Source: Prolixibacteraceae bacterium (GTDB lineage Bacteria; Bacteroidota; Bacteroidia; Bacteroidales; Prolixibacteraceae). From it: a stretch of DNA of 64,000 bases. Below are positions 53,330-62,211 of the stretch, piece after piece. The stretch's first letter is position 1, and each line of letters opens with the position of its first letter. The notes beneath the pieces were generated by a model. That model did not search any database and was not told where the DNA came from. It worked only from the letters and a program-made list of their open reading frames with translations. The position numbers and the translations under genes were made by a program. The stretch is taken from contig JAQUIJ010000009.1 in assembly GCA_028683385.1 (NCBI GenBank), positions 62,001 through 126,000 on the forward strand, in the 5' to 3' direction.

Positions 53330-53464
53330 ATGACGAATTCCAATGAAAACAAATGGATATTTCTGATTGCAATGATAAGTGCTGTTTGCCAACCTAAAAA
53401 ACAACCTGTTGATTCCTTGGTTGCAAAAGTTGGAATAAATGATTTGTATGGCCCCTCGATTTAG
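53330..53464 (+). pseudogene. Probable N-terminal remnant of an exported peptidyl-prolyl isomerase-like lipoprotein
   Basis: The 44-codon frame reads MTNSNENKWIFLIAMISAVC then QPKKQPVDSLVAKVGINDLY, and stops at TAG. It has a lipoprotein-like signal ending in Cys (C20) and the DSLVAKVG...LY pattern that opens SurA/PpiC-type lipoproteins. No continuation is seen in any downstream frame, so it looks like a truncated gene fragment. The identification is tentative. Confidence 0.35.
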
Positions 53465-53758
53465 ATCTTTGTAATGCAAAAATGCAAATTCTCTGACTTC
53501 AATATTGATCGGATTCGTATGAATCCGATGGTAATTTAGCCATTTTCTGTAAATCCGTGCTCCAAAATTACGTGACGCATAATTAGCCATCTAGTTGAAG
53601 CGGTCTATGACATGAAATTCGATTTAAAAGCCTGAATTTAATTCTTTAAAGCGAAGATATTACCAAATTAAATAAAGGATTAGAGTAATAGTCTTGAGTA
53701 TAAACTTCCTCAAATTTTTGATAATGAACACTTGTTATTTCACTAAACGATAAAAAAC

Positions 53759-53884
53759 ATGAAAAAGATAATTATCTCGTTAGTAGTTATAATAGTTCTG
53801 GTTCTGGCTATAGATATGATAAATCCAATGATATTACCATACTTGGGAATGGGAATCCTTACTGCAATTCTATTTAAATCATGA
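53759..53884 (+). CDS. Small hydrophobic protein, 41 residues
   Basis: The frame begins MKKIIISLVVIIVLVLAIDM and ends LTAILFKS. It has a positively charged start, one long hydrophobic segment (about 4-19) and a second short one (about 23-38), as in small membrane proteins. It has no recognisable family. It starts after GATAAAAAAC with no strong Shine-Dalgarno. It could be a small membrane protein or chance. Confidence 0.4.
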   Translation: MKKIIISLVVIIVLVLAIDMINPMILPYLGMGILTAILFKS

Positions 53885-53999
53885 TTGTTTTATAAAAATT
53901 GCATTTTATAAAACTTCTTGGTATGCAATCCTTGAATTAGGATCAGAATTCGAAACGGAAAGAAGAAACATTTCTTTTATTCTATAATTTCAAATTATT

Positions 54000-54485
54000 A
54001 TGAAACCAAATTCCGGTAATGAATCAATTTGTTGTCCTGAATTTGACCCAATTCCCTGGGATGATCAATTCGTTGAGTGGAAGGATAAGCGATTCATCAA
54101 AGACCAAGTTTGTACTCTCTTTTATATGCCAATGAATTTTGGTATAGTGATGAAACGGCTTGATCGTAAAATTAAAGCTACCGGAGCCACAATGGCTGAC
54201 TGGGTTTGCCTTTCGGATCATACTTCAAAATGGAACATGGATCTTTATCTTGCTGTTGATAAGGTCGTTCCTGATGCTGTAAACATTACGATGTCAGGTA
54301 AATATTACAGCAAAGTTTATGAAGGACCGTTTCGTGATACAGAAAAATGGTGTAAGGATTTTGATAATGTGGCCAAAATCAAAGGTTATACCATCAACAA
54401 ATGTTATTTGTGGTACACTACCTGTCCGAAATGTGCCAAAAAGTATGGCAAAAATTATGTTGTGATTGTGGGGCAGGTTGAATAA
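54000..54485 (+). CDS. Uncharacterised conserved protein with paired cysteines
   Basis: 161 residues without signal peptide or membrane segment. It has a CC pair near the N-terminus (CCPEFDPIPWDDQ), Cys in VCTLFYMPMNFG and WVCLSD, and a CPKC motif near the C-terminus (TTCPKCAKKYGKNYVVIVGQ) that could form part of a metal site or redox pair. I remember similar proteins in other bacteria named only as 'hydrolase', without evidence. No catalytic triad is visible. It is a single gene; a 12-bp hairpin follows at 54538-54565. Confidence 0.75.
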   Translation: MKPNSGNESICCPEFDPIPWDDQFVEWKDKRFIKDQVCTLFYMPMNFGIVMKRLDRKIKATGATMADWVCLSDHTSKWNMDLYLAVDKVVPDAVNITMSGKYYSKVYEGPFRDTEKWCKDFDNVAKIKGYTINKCYLWYTTCPKCAKKYGKNYVVIVGQVE

Positions 54486-54537
54486 ATTCTAAATTTCTAT
54501 TTCTAATTAAAAGTCAAAGATTAATTTATCAGTTGTT

Positions 54538-54565
54538 TTCAAGGATAGAATTTTCTATCCTTGAA
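54538..54565. repeat. Perfect 12-bp-stem hairpin downstream of the CPKC protein gene
   Basis: TTCAAGGATAGA (54538-54549) and TCTATCCTTGAA (54554-54565) with an ATTT loop. It is flanked by TTTT and AAATAA, so it is a weak terminator candidate. Confidence 0.55.
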
Positions 54566-54661
54566 ATAAATCTTCATCAACATGTAATTCAGGCATGAAC
54601 TTCTTGTCATATTATCTGTTCGTCAAAACAATTTATCAGTCTTCATTTTAAACAGTAAGTT

Positions 54662-56791
54662 ATGAAAAATGTCTTGCTATTATCCAGTTTGTTTTTAATT
54701 ACTATGAATTTACACGCACAATTTCAGAAAGCAAAAGCGCCTATTGCCGATAAAAAAGAACATTGGCGAAATATCCACGATGAGAAAGTTTTGGATGATT
54801 ATTATTGGATGTACGATTATTTCGGCAAAGGACCAGATAGTACTAAAGTGGTTGATTACCTGAAAGCTGAAAATGCTTATTTGGATGCGACAATGAGTGA
54901 GACAAAAGCTTTTCAGGCTGATTTGTTTACTGAAATGAAGGCCAGAATTAAAGAGAAGGATGAGAGCGTTCCGGTTTTTAAGAATGGCTATTACTATTAC
55001 AGTCGGACTGAAGATGGCAAACAATACTACAAATACTGCCGAAAGAAGGGAACGCTTGATGCGAAAGAAGAAATTTTACTTGATGTAGATCAGATGGCCG
55101 AAGGTCATTCTTATTTTGCGGCTACTGGTTTTGATGTAAGTGAAGATAATAAGTTGTTGGCTTACGGAGTCGATTTAGTGAGCCGCAGACAATATTCAAT
55201 TCATGTAAAAAACCTGGAGACGGGCGAAATTCTAAGCGATGTGATTACGAATACAGAAGGAGATCCTTGTTGGGCTGCCGACAATAAAACGATTTTTTAT
55301 ACCTCGAAAAATCCGGTAACCCTCTTGTCCGAGAAGATTCAACGCCATACGCTCGGGACTGATCCCGCCAAGGATGTTTTGGTTTATGAGGAAAAAGACA
55401 AGAGCAATTACATCGGGGTTGGCAAGAGCAAAAACAACAAATATATTTTCATTGTTTCCAATGCAACCATGTCGTCGGAGTGGAGAATGATTGAAGCAAG
55501 CAAACCCAACGATTCGTTTCATGTATTTCAACCTCGAATGAAAGATGTTTTGTACGATGTAATTCCATTGTCAGATAAATTTTTGATTCGAACCAACAAA
55601 GACGACGCAAAGAATTTTAAACTCATGGAATGCCCGTTGGGAAAAACCGAAGCTTCAAATTGGAAAGAAGTTATTCCTGTTCGTAACGGTGTACTGCTTC
55701 AGGGTGTCGAAGAATTTAAAGATTTTATTGTGATTAACGAGCGCAAAGATGGTTTGGTAAAATTGCGTATCAGGAGTTTGAAAGATCATACAGAGCATTA
55801 CCTCGATTTTGGAGAACCTGCTTATTCTGCCAACTTTGGAGCTAATCCGGAGTACAATAGCAGTAATTTACGTTATGGCTATACCTCGTTAACGACTCCA
55901 TATTCAACATTCGATTATAACATGGCTACTAAAGTCAAGACGTTGAAAAAACAGCAGGAAGTACTTGGTGGCTACAATTCAACCGATTACGTAACCGAAC
56001 GATTGTATGCAACGGCCAAAGACGGGACTAAAGTTCCTATTTCGCTGGTTTATAAAAAAGGATTCAAAAAAGATGGCAATGCGCCATTGTTACTTTACGG
56101 ATATGGAAGTTATGGGGCCAGTATGGATGCCAGCTTTACCAGTACACGACTGAGTTTACTCAACAGAGGTTTTGTTTATGCCATTGCTCACATCCGGGGT
56201 GGTCAGGAAATGGGGCGCCAATGGTACGAAAACGGTAAATTGATGAAAAAGATTAACACGTTTACTGATTTTATCGACTGTGGTAAGTTTTTGGTTGCCG
56301 AGAAATATACATCCCCAAAACATCTTTATGCGATGGGTGGTAGTGCCGGTGGTCTTCTAATGGGTGCAGTTGTTAACATGGCGCCAGACTTATGGCATGG
56401 AATTATTGCGCAGGTTCCTTTTGTTGATGTGGTTAATACCATGCTGGACGAAAGTATTCCTTTGACTACAAACGAGTTCGACGAATGGGGTAACCCAAAA
56501 GAAAAGGATGCTTATTTTTACATGAAAAGTTATAGTCCCTACGAAAACGTTGAAAAGAAAAACTATCCAAATATGCTGGTCACTACAGGCTTGCACGATA
56601 GTCAGGTACAATATTTCGAACCGGCTAAATGGGTGGCTAAACTGCGGGACATGAAAACAGATCAGAATGTCTTACTGTTGCACACCAACATGGAATTTGG
56701 TCATGGTGGCGCCAGCGGACGATTCGATTATTTGAAAGATGTTGCTCTGAATTTTGCCTTCTTGTTTACTTTGGAAGGAATATCCAAATAA
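54662..56791 (+). CDS. Exported prolyl oligopeptidase-family serine peptidase (S9)
   Basis: 709 residues with a signal peptide (about 1-20, LLLSSLFLITMNLHAQ). The N-terminal region (about 25-440) forms the seven-bladed propeller; the alpha/beta hydrolase domain (about 440-709) has the catalytic triad S561 (MGGSAGGLL), D646 (TGLHDSQVQYFEP) and H681 (EFGHGGASGRF). Fold features AIAHIRGGQEMGRQWYENGK and NTFTDFIDCGKFLV match oligopeptidase B/prolyl oligopeptidase. It cleaves short peptides in the periplasm. It ends 11 bp before the palindromic repeat element. Confidence 0.93.
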   Translation: MKNVLLLSSLFLITMNLHAQFQKAKAPIADKKEHWRNIHDEKVLDDYYWMYDYFGKGPDSTKVVDYLKAENAYLDATMSETKAFQADLFTEMKARIKEKDESVPVFKNGYYYYSRTEDGKQYYKYCRKKGTLDAKEEILLDVDQMAEGHSYFAATGFDVSEDNKLLAYGVDLVSRRQYSIHVKNLETGEILSDVITNTEGDPCWAADNKTIFYTSKNPVTLLSEKIQRHTLGTDPAKDVLVYEEKDKSNYIGVGKSKNNKYIFIVSNATMSSEWRMIEASKPNDSFHVFQPRMKDVLYDVIPLSDKFLIRTNKDDAKNFKLMECPLGKTEASNWKEVIPVRNGVLLQGVEEFKDFIVINERKDGLVKLRIRSLKDHTEHYLDFGEPAYSANFGANPEYNSSNLRYGYTSLTTPYSTFDYNMATKVKTLKKQQEVLGGYNSTDYVTERLYATAKDGTKVPISLVYKKGFKKDGNAPLLLYGYGSYGASMDASFTSTRLSLLNRGFVYAIAHIRGGQEMGRQWYENGKLMKKINTFTDFIDCGKFLVAEKYTSPKHLYAMGGSAGGLLMGAVVNMAPDLWHGIIAQVPFVDVVNTMLDESIPLTTNEFDEWGNPKEKDAYFYMKSYSPYENVEKKNYPNMLVTTGLHDSQVQYFEPAKWVAKLRDMKTDQNVLLLHTNMEFGHGGASGRFDYLKDVALNFAFLFTLEGISK

Positions 56792-56802
56792 GGGAATTCT
56801 TT

Positions 56803-56937
56803 GTGAGGCTGTCTCAAAAGTCATTAAACACGTCATCCTGAACTTGTTTCAGGATCTAAACATGTTGCACATCAGATCCCGAAATAAATTCGGGATGACG
56901 CGCTCCACTATCATCATGACTTTTTAGACAGCCTCAC
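56803..56937. mobile_element. MITE-like palindromic repeat with nested hairpins
   Basis: The 22-bp ends GTGAGGCTGTCTCAAAAGTCAT (56803-56824) and 56916-56937 are inverted repeats with one mismatch. Inside, CGTCATCC...GGATGACG forms a second stem enclosing two short hairpins (CCTGAA...TTCAGG and CCCGAA...TTCGGG), a cloverleaf shape. No ORF is present. GAGGCTGTCTCAAAA resembles insertion-sequence termini, from memory. No clear target duplication is seen. It lies between two convergent stop codons and may double as a terminator. Confidence 0.75.
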
Positions 56938-56939
56938 GT

Positions 56940-59870
56940 TTATACATTATTTTTCAATACCGCATCCCACAATACTTCCACAGGATGCACCACTTCCCGG
57001 CCTGTTCCATCCTCGATATGGTGGCGGCACGAAGTTCCGGGAGCTGTAATAATTTCTTCCGAGAGTGAGTTTCTTACTGCCGGAAATAAATCCAGTTCGC
57101 CGATTTGCATACTCAATTCGTAATGCTCCTTTTCGTAACCGAACGAACCGGCCATTCCACAGCACCCGCTTTTGATTTCCTGAACGATATAATTAGATGG
57201 TAATCCGAGCATTTTGTGGGTAGGTAGGGTAGAGGCAACCGCTTTTTGTTGGCAATGCCCATGAAGTTTAATGGTTTTTGTCTCGTTTGTAAATTGCTCG
57301 CTTCGGATGTTTCCTTTTTCCATTTCCTGAACCAGAAATTCTTCCAGCATTAATGCGTTTTTTGCCAACGTTCTCGCCTTTTCCTGAAGTGGCGCATCAA
57401 CCAATTCAGGATATTCGTCCCTGAAAGTTAAAATAGTTGATGGCTCAATCCCAATCAATGGTGTTTCTTCTGAAATTATTCCGGAGAGTTGATTCACATT
57501 AAAGTTGGCGATTTGCCTGGCTTTCCGCAGCAATCCTTTCGAAAGGAAGGTTCTTCCGCTTTCCTGATGTTTTGGTATAACAACTTCGTAGCCTAATTTA
57601 TTCAGCAGTAAAATGGCTTTGATACCGATGTGACTTTCGTTGAAATTGGTAAACTCGTCGGCAAACAGGTAGACTTTCCCAATTTTGTCTTGACCCGGTA
57701 AAATCGGTTTCCGATACCATTTCCGGAGACTTAGTTTCGACAACTCGGGTATATTCCTTTCCTGAGCAAAACCAATCGCTTTTTTAAACAGTTTGGCGCT
57801 TGTAATCAGATTGGTTAATGGCCGGAATGCCATTCCCAATTGGTTGATTTTAGGCAAATATGCAATTAGCAGCGATCGCATCGGGAATCCGTGCTGATCG
57901 TAGTATTGCTGCAAAAATTCGGTTTTGAATTTGGCCATATCAATGTTCGACGGGCATTCCGATTTGCAGGCTTTGCACGACAAACACAAATCCAGTACCT
58001 GCATCACTTCTTCCGAATCGAAAATATTTGCTTTTTGTGGACGGGTGAGGTATTCGCGCAGCACGTTGGCCCGGGCCCGGGTCGATTTATCCTCGTCGCG
58101 GGTAGCCATGTAGCTTGGGCACATCGTTCCTCCAATCAGGTTGCTTTTGCGGCAGTCGCCCGATCCGTTACACATTTCAACCGAGCGCAGCAAATCGCCG
58201 TGCGGCGCGTAATCAAACAGCGTATTTGCTTTAAATGATGGTTGTCCCATCAATATTCGCAGGTCATCGGTAATCGATGGAGTGTCCACAATTTTGCCTG
58301 GATTCAGGATGTTTTGCGGATCCCAGGTGTATTTTAGCTTCCGAATCAGTTCGTAGTTGTGCTGGCCAAGCATCAACGGGATAAACTCGCCACGCAATCG
58401 GCCATCGCCATGCTCGCCACTGAGCGAACCCCTGAATTTTTTAACCAGTTCAGCAACTTCTTTTGCCAGAGAATGGTAAATCTTCACATCTTCCGGATCT
58501 TTCAGGTTCAGCAAGGGGCGCAGATGCAATTCGCCGGTGGCAATATGCCCGTAATACACGCAGGTCAGTCCATATTTGGCAATAATTAGGTCAAATTCAC
58601 GAATGTATTCCGGTAAATAATCGGGCGCAATGGCTGTGTCTTCTATTACGGTTACATTACGCTTATCACCCGGAATGTTCGAAAGCAAGCCCAGACCGGC
58701 TTTCCGGAGTTCCCATATTTTTTTGATGCTTTCTTTGTCGGTAAACAAAGGAAAATGGTAGCCATAGCCTTCTTTTCGGAGATCTTCTTCCAATTTTCGG
58801 GCCTTCTCCTGAATTTCTTCTTCTGAATTGGCTGAAAATTCTATGGTCAGAATCGCTTTGGGGTTGCCTTGAATGAAGAATCGGTTTTTACGCTGTTCAA
58901 TGTTTTCAAGGGTACAGTTCAGAATAATATCGTCGGTCAGTTCAATGGCATCTGGATGGTGCCGTAAGGCAACAATATTGCCGTAGAACGAATCTTCAAG
59001 CGTTTTGAAATGTGCACAAACCAGTCCCTGATACTTGGGAGGGAGCGGAACAATATTCAGCTTGATTTTAGTAACAAATACAAGCGTTCCTTCCGATCCG
59101 GCCAACAGTTTGCAGAAATTAAACGACTTCCCATTATTGGTAAAAGGATCGGTTTCCAATAGCACATCCAAAGCGTAGCCATTGTTACGGCGAGTAACTT
59201 TGGGGTCAGGAAATTCATTCCGGATTTCTTGTTGGTTGAATTTATCGGTAAGAGTCTCCTGGATATTCCGATAAATTTTGGTTTCCAGCAATTCCGAATT
59301 TCCCGAACATTTTGCCTGAAATTCTTCCGTTCGGAGTGATTTGAAAATAACATCAGATCCGTCAGACAGGATTCCTTCTACTTCCAGAATGTGTTCGCGT
59401 GTGCTGCCATAAATCAGCGAATGGAGCCCGCACGAGTTATTTCCGAGCATTCCGCCAATGCAGCAGCGATTGGCTGTAGAGGTTTCAGGGGCAAATTGAA
59501 AACCTTGTTTTGCCAGATGCTGATTCAATTCAGCCAAAATCACACCGGGTTCAACTTCAATCCATCGTTCTTCAATATTTAGTTCCCCAATTTTATTCAG
59601 GTATTTCGAAATGTCAACTACGATTCCGGAGCCAACAACTTGTCCGGCCAGAGATGTTCCCCCGGCACGTGGAATCACCGAAGTCGCTGTTTCCCTTGCA
59701 AAAGCGATAATTTTTCGGATGTCTTCTTTGCTCTTTGGTCGTGTGACAGCCTGCGGAATCTCGCGATACGATGAAGCGTCAGTGGCGTAAATTACCTTTT
59801 GTACCTGATCGGTAAACACATCGCCATCGAGTGACTGTTTGAGCGAGAAGAAAGGATCTGTTGGCTTCAT
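56940..59870 (-). CDS. FAD-linked oxidase fused to a 4Fe-4S/CCG-domain subunit (D-lactate/glycolate dehydrogenase-like)
   Basis: 976 residues from the ATG at 59870 (the frame extends to 59924, giving an unlikely N-terminal addition). The FAD_binding_4 domain (about 40-220: PRAGGTSLAGQVVGSGIVVDISKYLN, GGMLGNNSCGLHSLIYG) and FAD-oxidase C domain (SGEHGDGRLRGEFIPLM) are followed by a ferredoxin-like segment (CLSCKACKSECP) and a C-terminal CCG domain (HGHCQQKAV, IKSGCCGMAGSFGYEKEHYE). Such single-chain GlcD/GlpC-type fusions oxidise 2-hydroxy acids and pass electrons to the quinone pool. It is on its own, divergent from pta. Confidence 0.92.
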   Translation of the reverse strand: MKPTDPFFSLKQSLDGDVFTDQVQKVIYATDASSYREIPQAVTRPKSKEDIRKIIAFARETATSVIPRAGGTSLAGQVVGSGIVVDISKYLNKIGELNIEERWIEVEPGVILAELNQHLAKQGFQFAPETSTANRCCIGGMLGNNSCGLHSLIYGSTREHILEVEGILSDGSDVIFKSLRTEEFQAKCSGNSELLETKIYRNIQETLTDKFNQQEIRNEFPDPKVTRRNNGYALDVLLETDPFTNNGKSFNFCKLLAGSEGTLVFVTKIKLNIVPLPPKYQGLVCAHFKTLEDSFYGNIVALRHHPDAIELTDDIILNCTLENIEQRKNRFFIQGNPKAILTIEFSANSEEEIQEKARKLEEDLRKEGYGYHFPLFTDKESIKKIWELRKAGLGLLSNIPGDKRNVTVIEDTAIAPDYLPEYIREFDLIIAKYGLTCVYYGHIATGELHLRPLLNLKDPEDVKIYHSLAKEVAELVKKFRGSLSGEHGDGRLRGEFIPLMLGQHNYELIRKLKYTWDPQNILNPGKIVDTPSITDDLRILMGQPSFKANTLFDYAPHGDLLRSVEMCNGSGDCRKSNLIGGTMCPSYMATRDEDKSTRARANVLREYLTRPQKANIFDSEEVMQVLDLCLSCKACKSECPSNIDMAKFKTEFLQQYYDQHGFPMRSLLIAYLPKINQLGMAFRPLTNLITSAKLFKKAIGFAQERNIPELSKLSLRKWYRKPILPGQDKIGKVYLFADEFTNFNESHIGIKAILLLNKLGYEVVIPKHQESGRTFLSKGLLRKARQIANFNVNQLSGIISEETPLIGIEPSTILTFRDEYPELVDAPLQEKARTLAKNALMLEEFLVQEMEKGNIRSEQFTNETKTIKLHGHCQQKAVASTLPTHKMLGLPSNYIVQEIKSGCCGMAGSFGYEKEHYELSMQIGELDLFPAVRNSLSEEIITAPGTSCRHHIEDGTGREVVHPVEVLWDAVLKNNV

Positions 59871-60035
59871 GAGAAAAGTTTTTCCAAAAATAGGTAAATT
59901 AACTTTCATAGAAAGGTTGTGCAATCGATTGTTTTATAATTCTTAAGGTGTATAAGTAAGTCATTTCGTATATGAGTTTTGTCAATTTAGCCAATAATTT
60001 TTGCTCACTGAAGATACACCGCTGCATATTTTAAG

Positions 60036-60043
60036 TACTTTTG
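60036..60043 (+). promoter_or_regulatory. Candidate -7 element of pta
   Basis: TACTTTTG fits TAnnTTTG, 41 bp before the ATG at 60085. It supports 60085 as start, since a longer frame from 60001 would cross it. No spaced -33 box is seen. Confidence 0.35.
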
Positions 60044-60084
60044 ACTCGAATTTTTTACTCCAAAGTTTAAACTTTAAATTACCG

Positions 60085-61089
60085 ATGGAAATCTTAAAAC
60101 GTGTATTTCAAAACGCTCAAAAATATCAGAAAAGGATAGTGTTACCTGAAGGAACAGAACCACGGACTTTACGTGCTACTGAAATTATCTTAAATCAGAA
60201 ACTTGCCCGGCTTATTCTTTTGGGAAATCCGGAAGAAATACATCAGGTAGCAAATGAGATTGGGGTTAATATTGAGGGAGCAACAATTGTTGATCCGAAG
60301 TCAGATTCAAGAAGGGGGCAGTATGCTGATTTAATGGTTGAAATCCGTAAATCAAAAGGGCTAACAAAAGAATCAGCACTCGAATTGTTAAACGATCCGC
60401 TTTATTTTGCGCCTTTAATGATTAAAAGTGGTGATGCTGACGGCGAGTTGGCTGGAGCGATAAATGCTACAGGTGATGTACTTCGTCCAGCCTTACAGTA
60501 TGTTAAAACGATGCCGGGCGTAAGTGTTGTTTCAGGCGCATTTCTGATGTTTGTGAACGATCCTCATTTTGGTCACGAAGGTATTTTAGTATTTGCCGAT
60601 TGTGCCGTAATGCCTGATCCGAATGAACAACAACTTGCTGAAATAGCCGTAACTACAGCTAGAACAGCTAAAGCCATTGTTGGTATGGATCCCCGAGTGG
60701 CTATGCTTAGTTTTTCTACAATGGGTAGTGCACAGCATCCGTTAGTTGATAAAATGAGGAATGCTACCCGAATTGCCCGGGAAATGGATCCTGAATTGAA
60801 GATTGATGGAGAAATGCAGCTCGACGCCGCATTGATTGCTGAAGTTGGACGTTTAAAAGCTCCGAACAGTGAAGTTGCGGGTCGCGCCAATATATTGGTA
60901 TTTCCAGGTCTTGAATCTGCCAATATCGGTTATAAGTTGGTTCAGCGTTTGGGTAAAGCCGAAGCTGTTGGTCCGGTACTTCAGGGAATGGCCGCCCCAA
61001 TTAACGATCTTTCGAGAGGATGTTCGGTGAGCGATATTGTTAATATGGTAGCCATTACAGCAAATCAGGCTGCTGCACTTTTTGAATAA
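60085..61089 (+). CDS. pta: Phosphate acetyltransferase
   Basis: 334 residues, the length of the short Pta type without N-terminal regulatory domains. Starts MEILKRVFQNAQKYQKRIVLPEG; GDADGELAGAINATGDVLRPALQ, MPDPNEQQLAEIAVTTARTAK and VAMLSFSTMGSAQHP are diagnostic. It converts acetyl-CoA and phosphate to acetyl phosphate. It lies 21 bp before the hydroxyacyl-CoA dehydrogenase gene and near ackA. Confidence 0.95.
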   Translation: MEILKRVFQNAQKYQKRIVLPEGTEPRTLRATEIILNQKLARLILLGNPEEIHQVANEIGVNIEGATIVDPKSDSRRGQYADLMVEIRKSKGLTKESALELLNDPLYFAPLMIKSGDADGELAGAINATGDVLRPALQYVKTMPGVSVVSGAFLMFVNDPHFGHEGILVFADCAVMPDPNEQQLAEIAVTTARTAKAIVGMDPRVAMLSFSTMGSAQHPLVDKMRNATRIAREMDPELKIDGEMQLDAALIAEVGRLKAPNSEVAGRANILVFPGLESANIGYKLVQRLGKAEAVGPVLQGMAAPINDLSRGCSVSDIVNMVAITANQAAALFE

Positions 61090-61110
61090 ATAAAATCAAT
61101 ACAAATAATT

Positions 61111-62085
61111 ATGCCGAGTGAAGTTATTTACGAACCGATTGAAGAGTTCGGTTTAAGTAAAAAAAGCATAAGCAAAACACTTTTTTCCAAAATTGGGGTA
61201 GTTGGTTGCGGTCTTGTTGGCCAAAACATAGCACGTGTTGCCAGTTTCTACGGAATTGAAGTTGTTTTTATTGAAGTTAGTGAGGATAAAATTCGCGAAG
61301 CCTACAAAAATATTGAAAAGGTTTTGGATGAACGAATTGAGCATTGGGGAATTACTCAAGGTGAGAAACGTGCTATTCTTTCGCGGATAAAGGGAACTTT
61401 GGATTACAAAGACCTGAAAGGATGCGATTTTGTGATCGAGGCCATCAGGGCTATTGATCGTGGAGGAAAGATCAAAGAACGGAAAGAAATTTTCCGCAAA
61501 ATAGAAGAAGTTGTTGAGCCTGATTGTATCATTGCTACTCATTCTACAACAATTGTAATAACAGAACTTTCATCTGACTTGCAGTATCGCGACCGTTGCA
61601 TTAGTCTTCATTTCTTTGTCAACCATCAGGAAGCCAGAGTTATTGAAGTAGTGCGTGGTTTGTACACCACTGACGAATCGTATCAGAAAGTTTGCAAGTT
61701 TGTTGCATTGATCAACCGCAAGATTGTTCCTGTTCTGGAATCAGCTGGCCTGGTTAGCGTTAGGTTATTTGTTGTGTTGCTCAATGAAGCATGTGAGGTA
61801 TTAATGGAGGGCATTTCGAACATTGAGGATGTTGATCAGCTTATGAGAATAGGTTTTGGTATGCGCCTAGGTCCATTCGAATTGGCTGATAAAATGGGGC
61901 TTGATAAAGTTTTACGTTGGATGGATAACATATACAACGAATTTGGAGACATCCGGTATAAGCCAAATCCTTATCTCCGTAAATTGGTTCGCGCCAAGCA
62001 TTTCGGAATTGAATCCGGCGATGGTTTTTACAAATACGATGAGAATGGGAACCGAGTAATACAACCGAATAATCAACGGTGTTAA
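61111..62085 (+). CDS. 3-hydroxyacyl-CoA dehydrogenase family protein, divergent
   Basis: 324 residues. NAD-binding Rossmann fold (about 28-75: IGVVGCGLVGQNIARVASFYG) and C-terminal HCDH domain (about 210-310: GFGMRLGPFELADKMGLD). The catalytic His is in the SLHFFVNHQ position, but the usual N/P-V after HFF is V-N-H-Q; the SNTSS segment reads ATHSTTIVITEL; and the substrate-site Asn of GFIVNR is replaced (AGLVSVRLF). It therefore may act on a different or non-CoA hydroxy acid. It is placed between pta and ackA, an uncommon position. Confidence 0.85.
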   Translation: MPSEVIYEPIEEFGLSKKSISKTLFSKIGVVGCGLVGQNIARVASFYGIEVVFIEVSEDKIREAYKNIEKVLDERIEHWGITQGEKRAILSRIKGTLDYKDLKGCDFVIEAIRAIDRGGKIKERKEIFRKIEEVVEPDCIIATHSTTIVITELSSDLQYRDRCISLHFFVNHQEARVIEVVRGLYTTDESYQKVCKFVALINRKIVPVLESAGLVSVRLFVVLLNEACEVLMEGISNIEDVDQLMRIGFGMRLGPFELADKMGLDKVLRWMDNIYNEFGDIRYKPNPYLRKLVRAKHFGIESGDGFYKYDENGNRVIQPNNQRC

Positions 62086-62211
62086 TTCTCAATGGATTGA
62101 AAAATAAATAGAAATAGAATGAAACAAGTCATGCATAAATAGCTCATAGGTAAGAGTATGGATATGCCTTGACGAGTTTAATCTGGCAAGTAAAAAACAA
62201 ATTAGATACAC
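62086..62211. other. Spacer before ackA
   Basis: 126 bp with no gene or structure I can support; a weak ribosome site only. The genes on both sides are probably in one transcript. Confidence 0.3.

Larger units (their letters stand above)
52913..53999. other. 1.1-kb gene-poor gap with decayed sequence
   Basis: No complete conventional gene. Contents I can name: a direct repeat CACCCAATTG twice around 53174-53201, a probable lipoprotein gene remnant at 53330-53464, and a small membrane peptide ORF at 53759-53884. A minus-strand frame over 53318-53590 shows no family features. Confidence 0.5.

Noticed and set aside
53318-53590. 90-codon minus-strand frame in the gene-poor gap
   Set aside because: It has no motif and overlaps the more convincing plus-strand lipoprotein-like remnant.
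60001-60084. 28-codon N-terminal extension of pta from 60001
   Set aside because: It crosses a -7-like element and precedes the family N-terminus; ATG 60085 is preferred.
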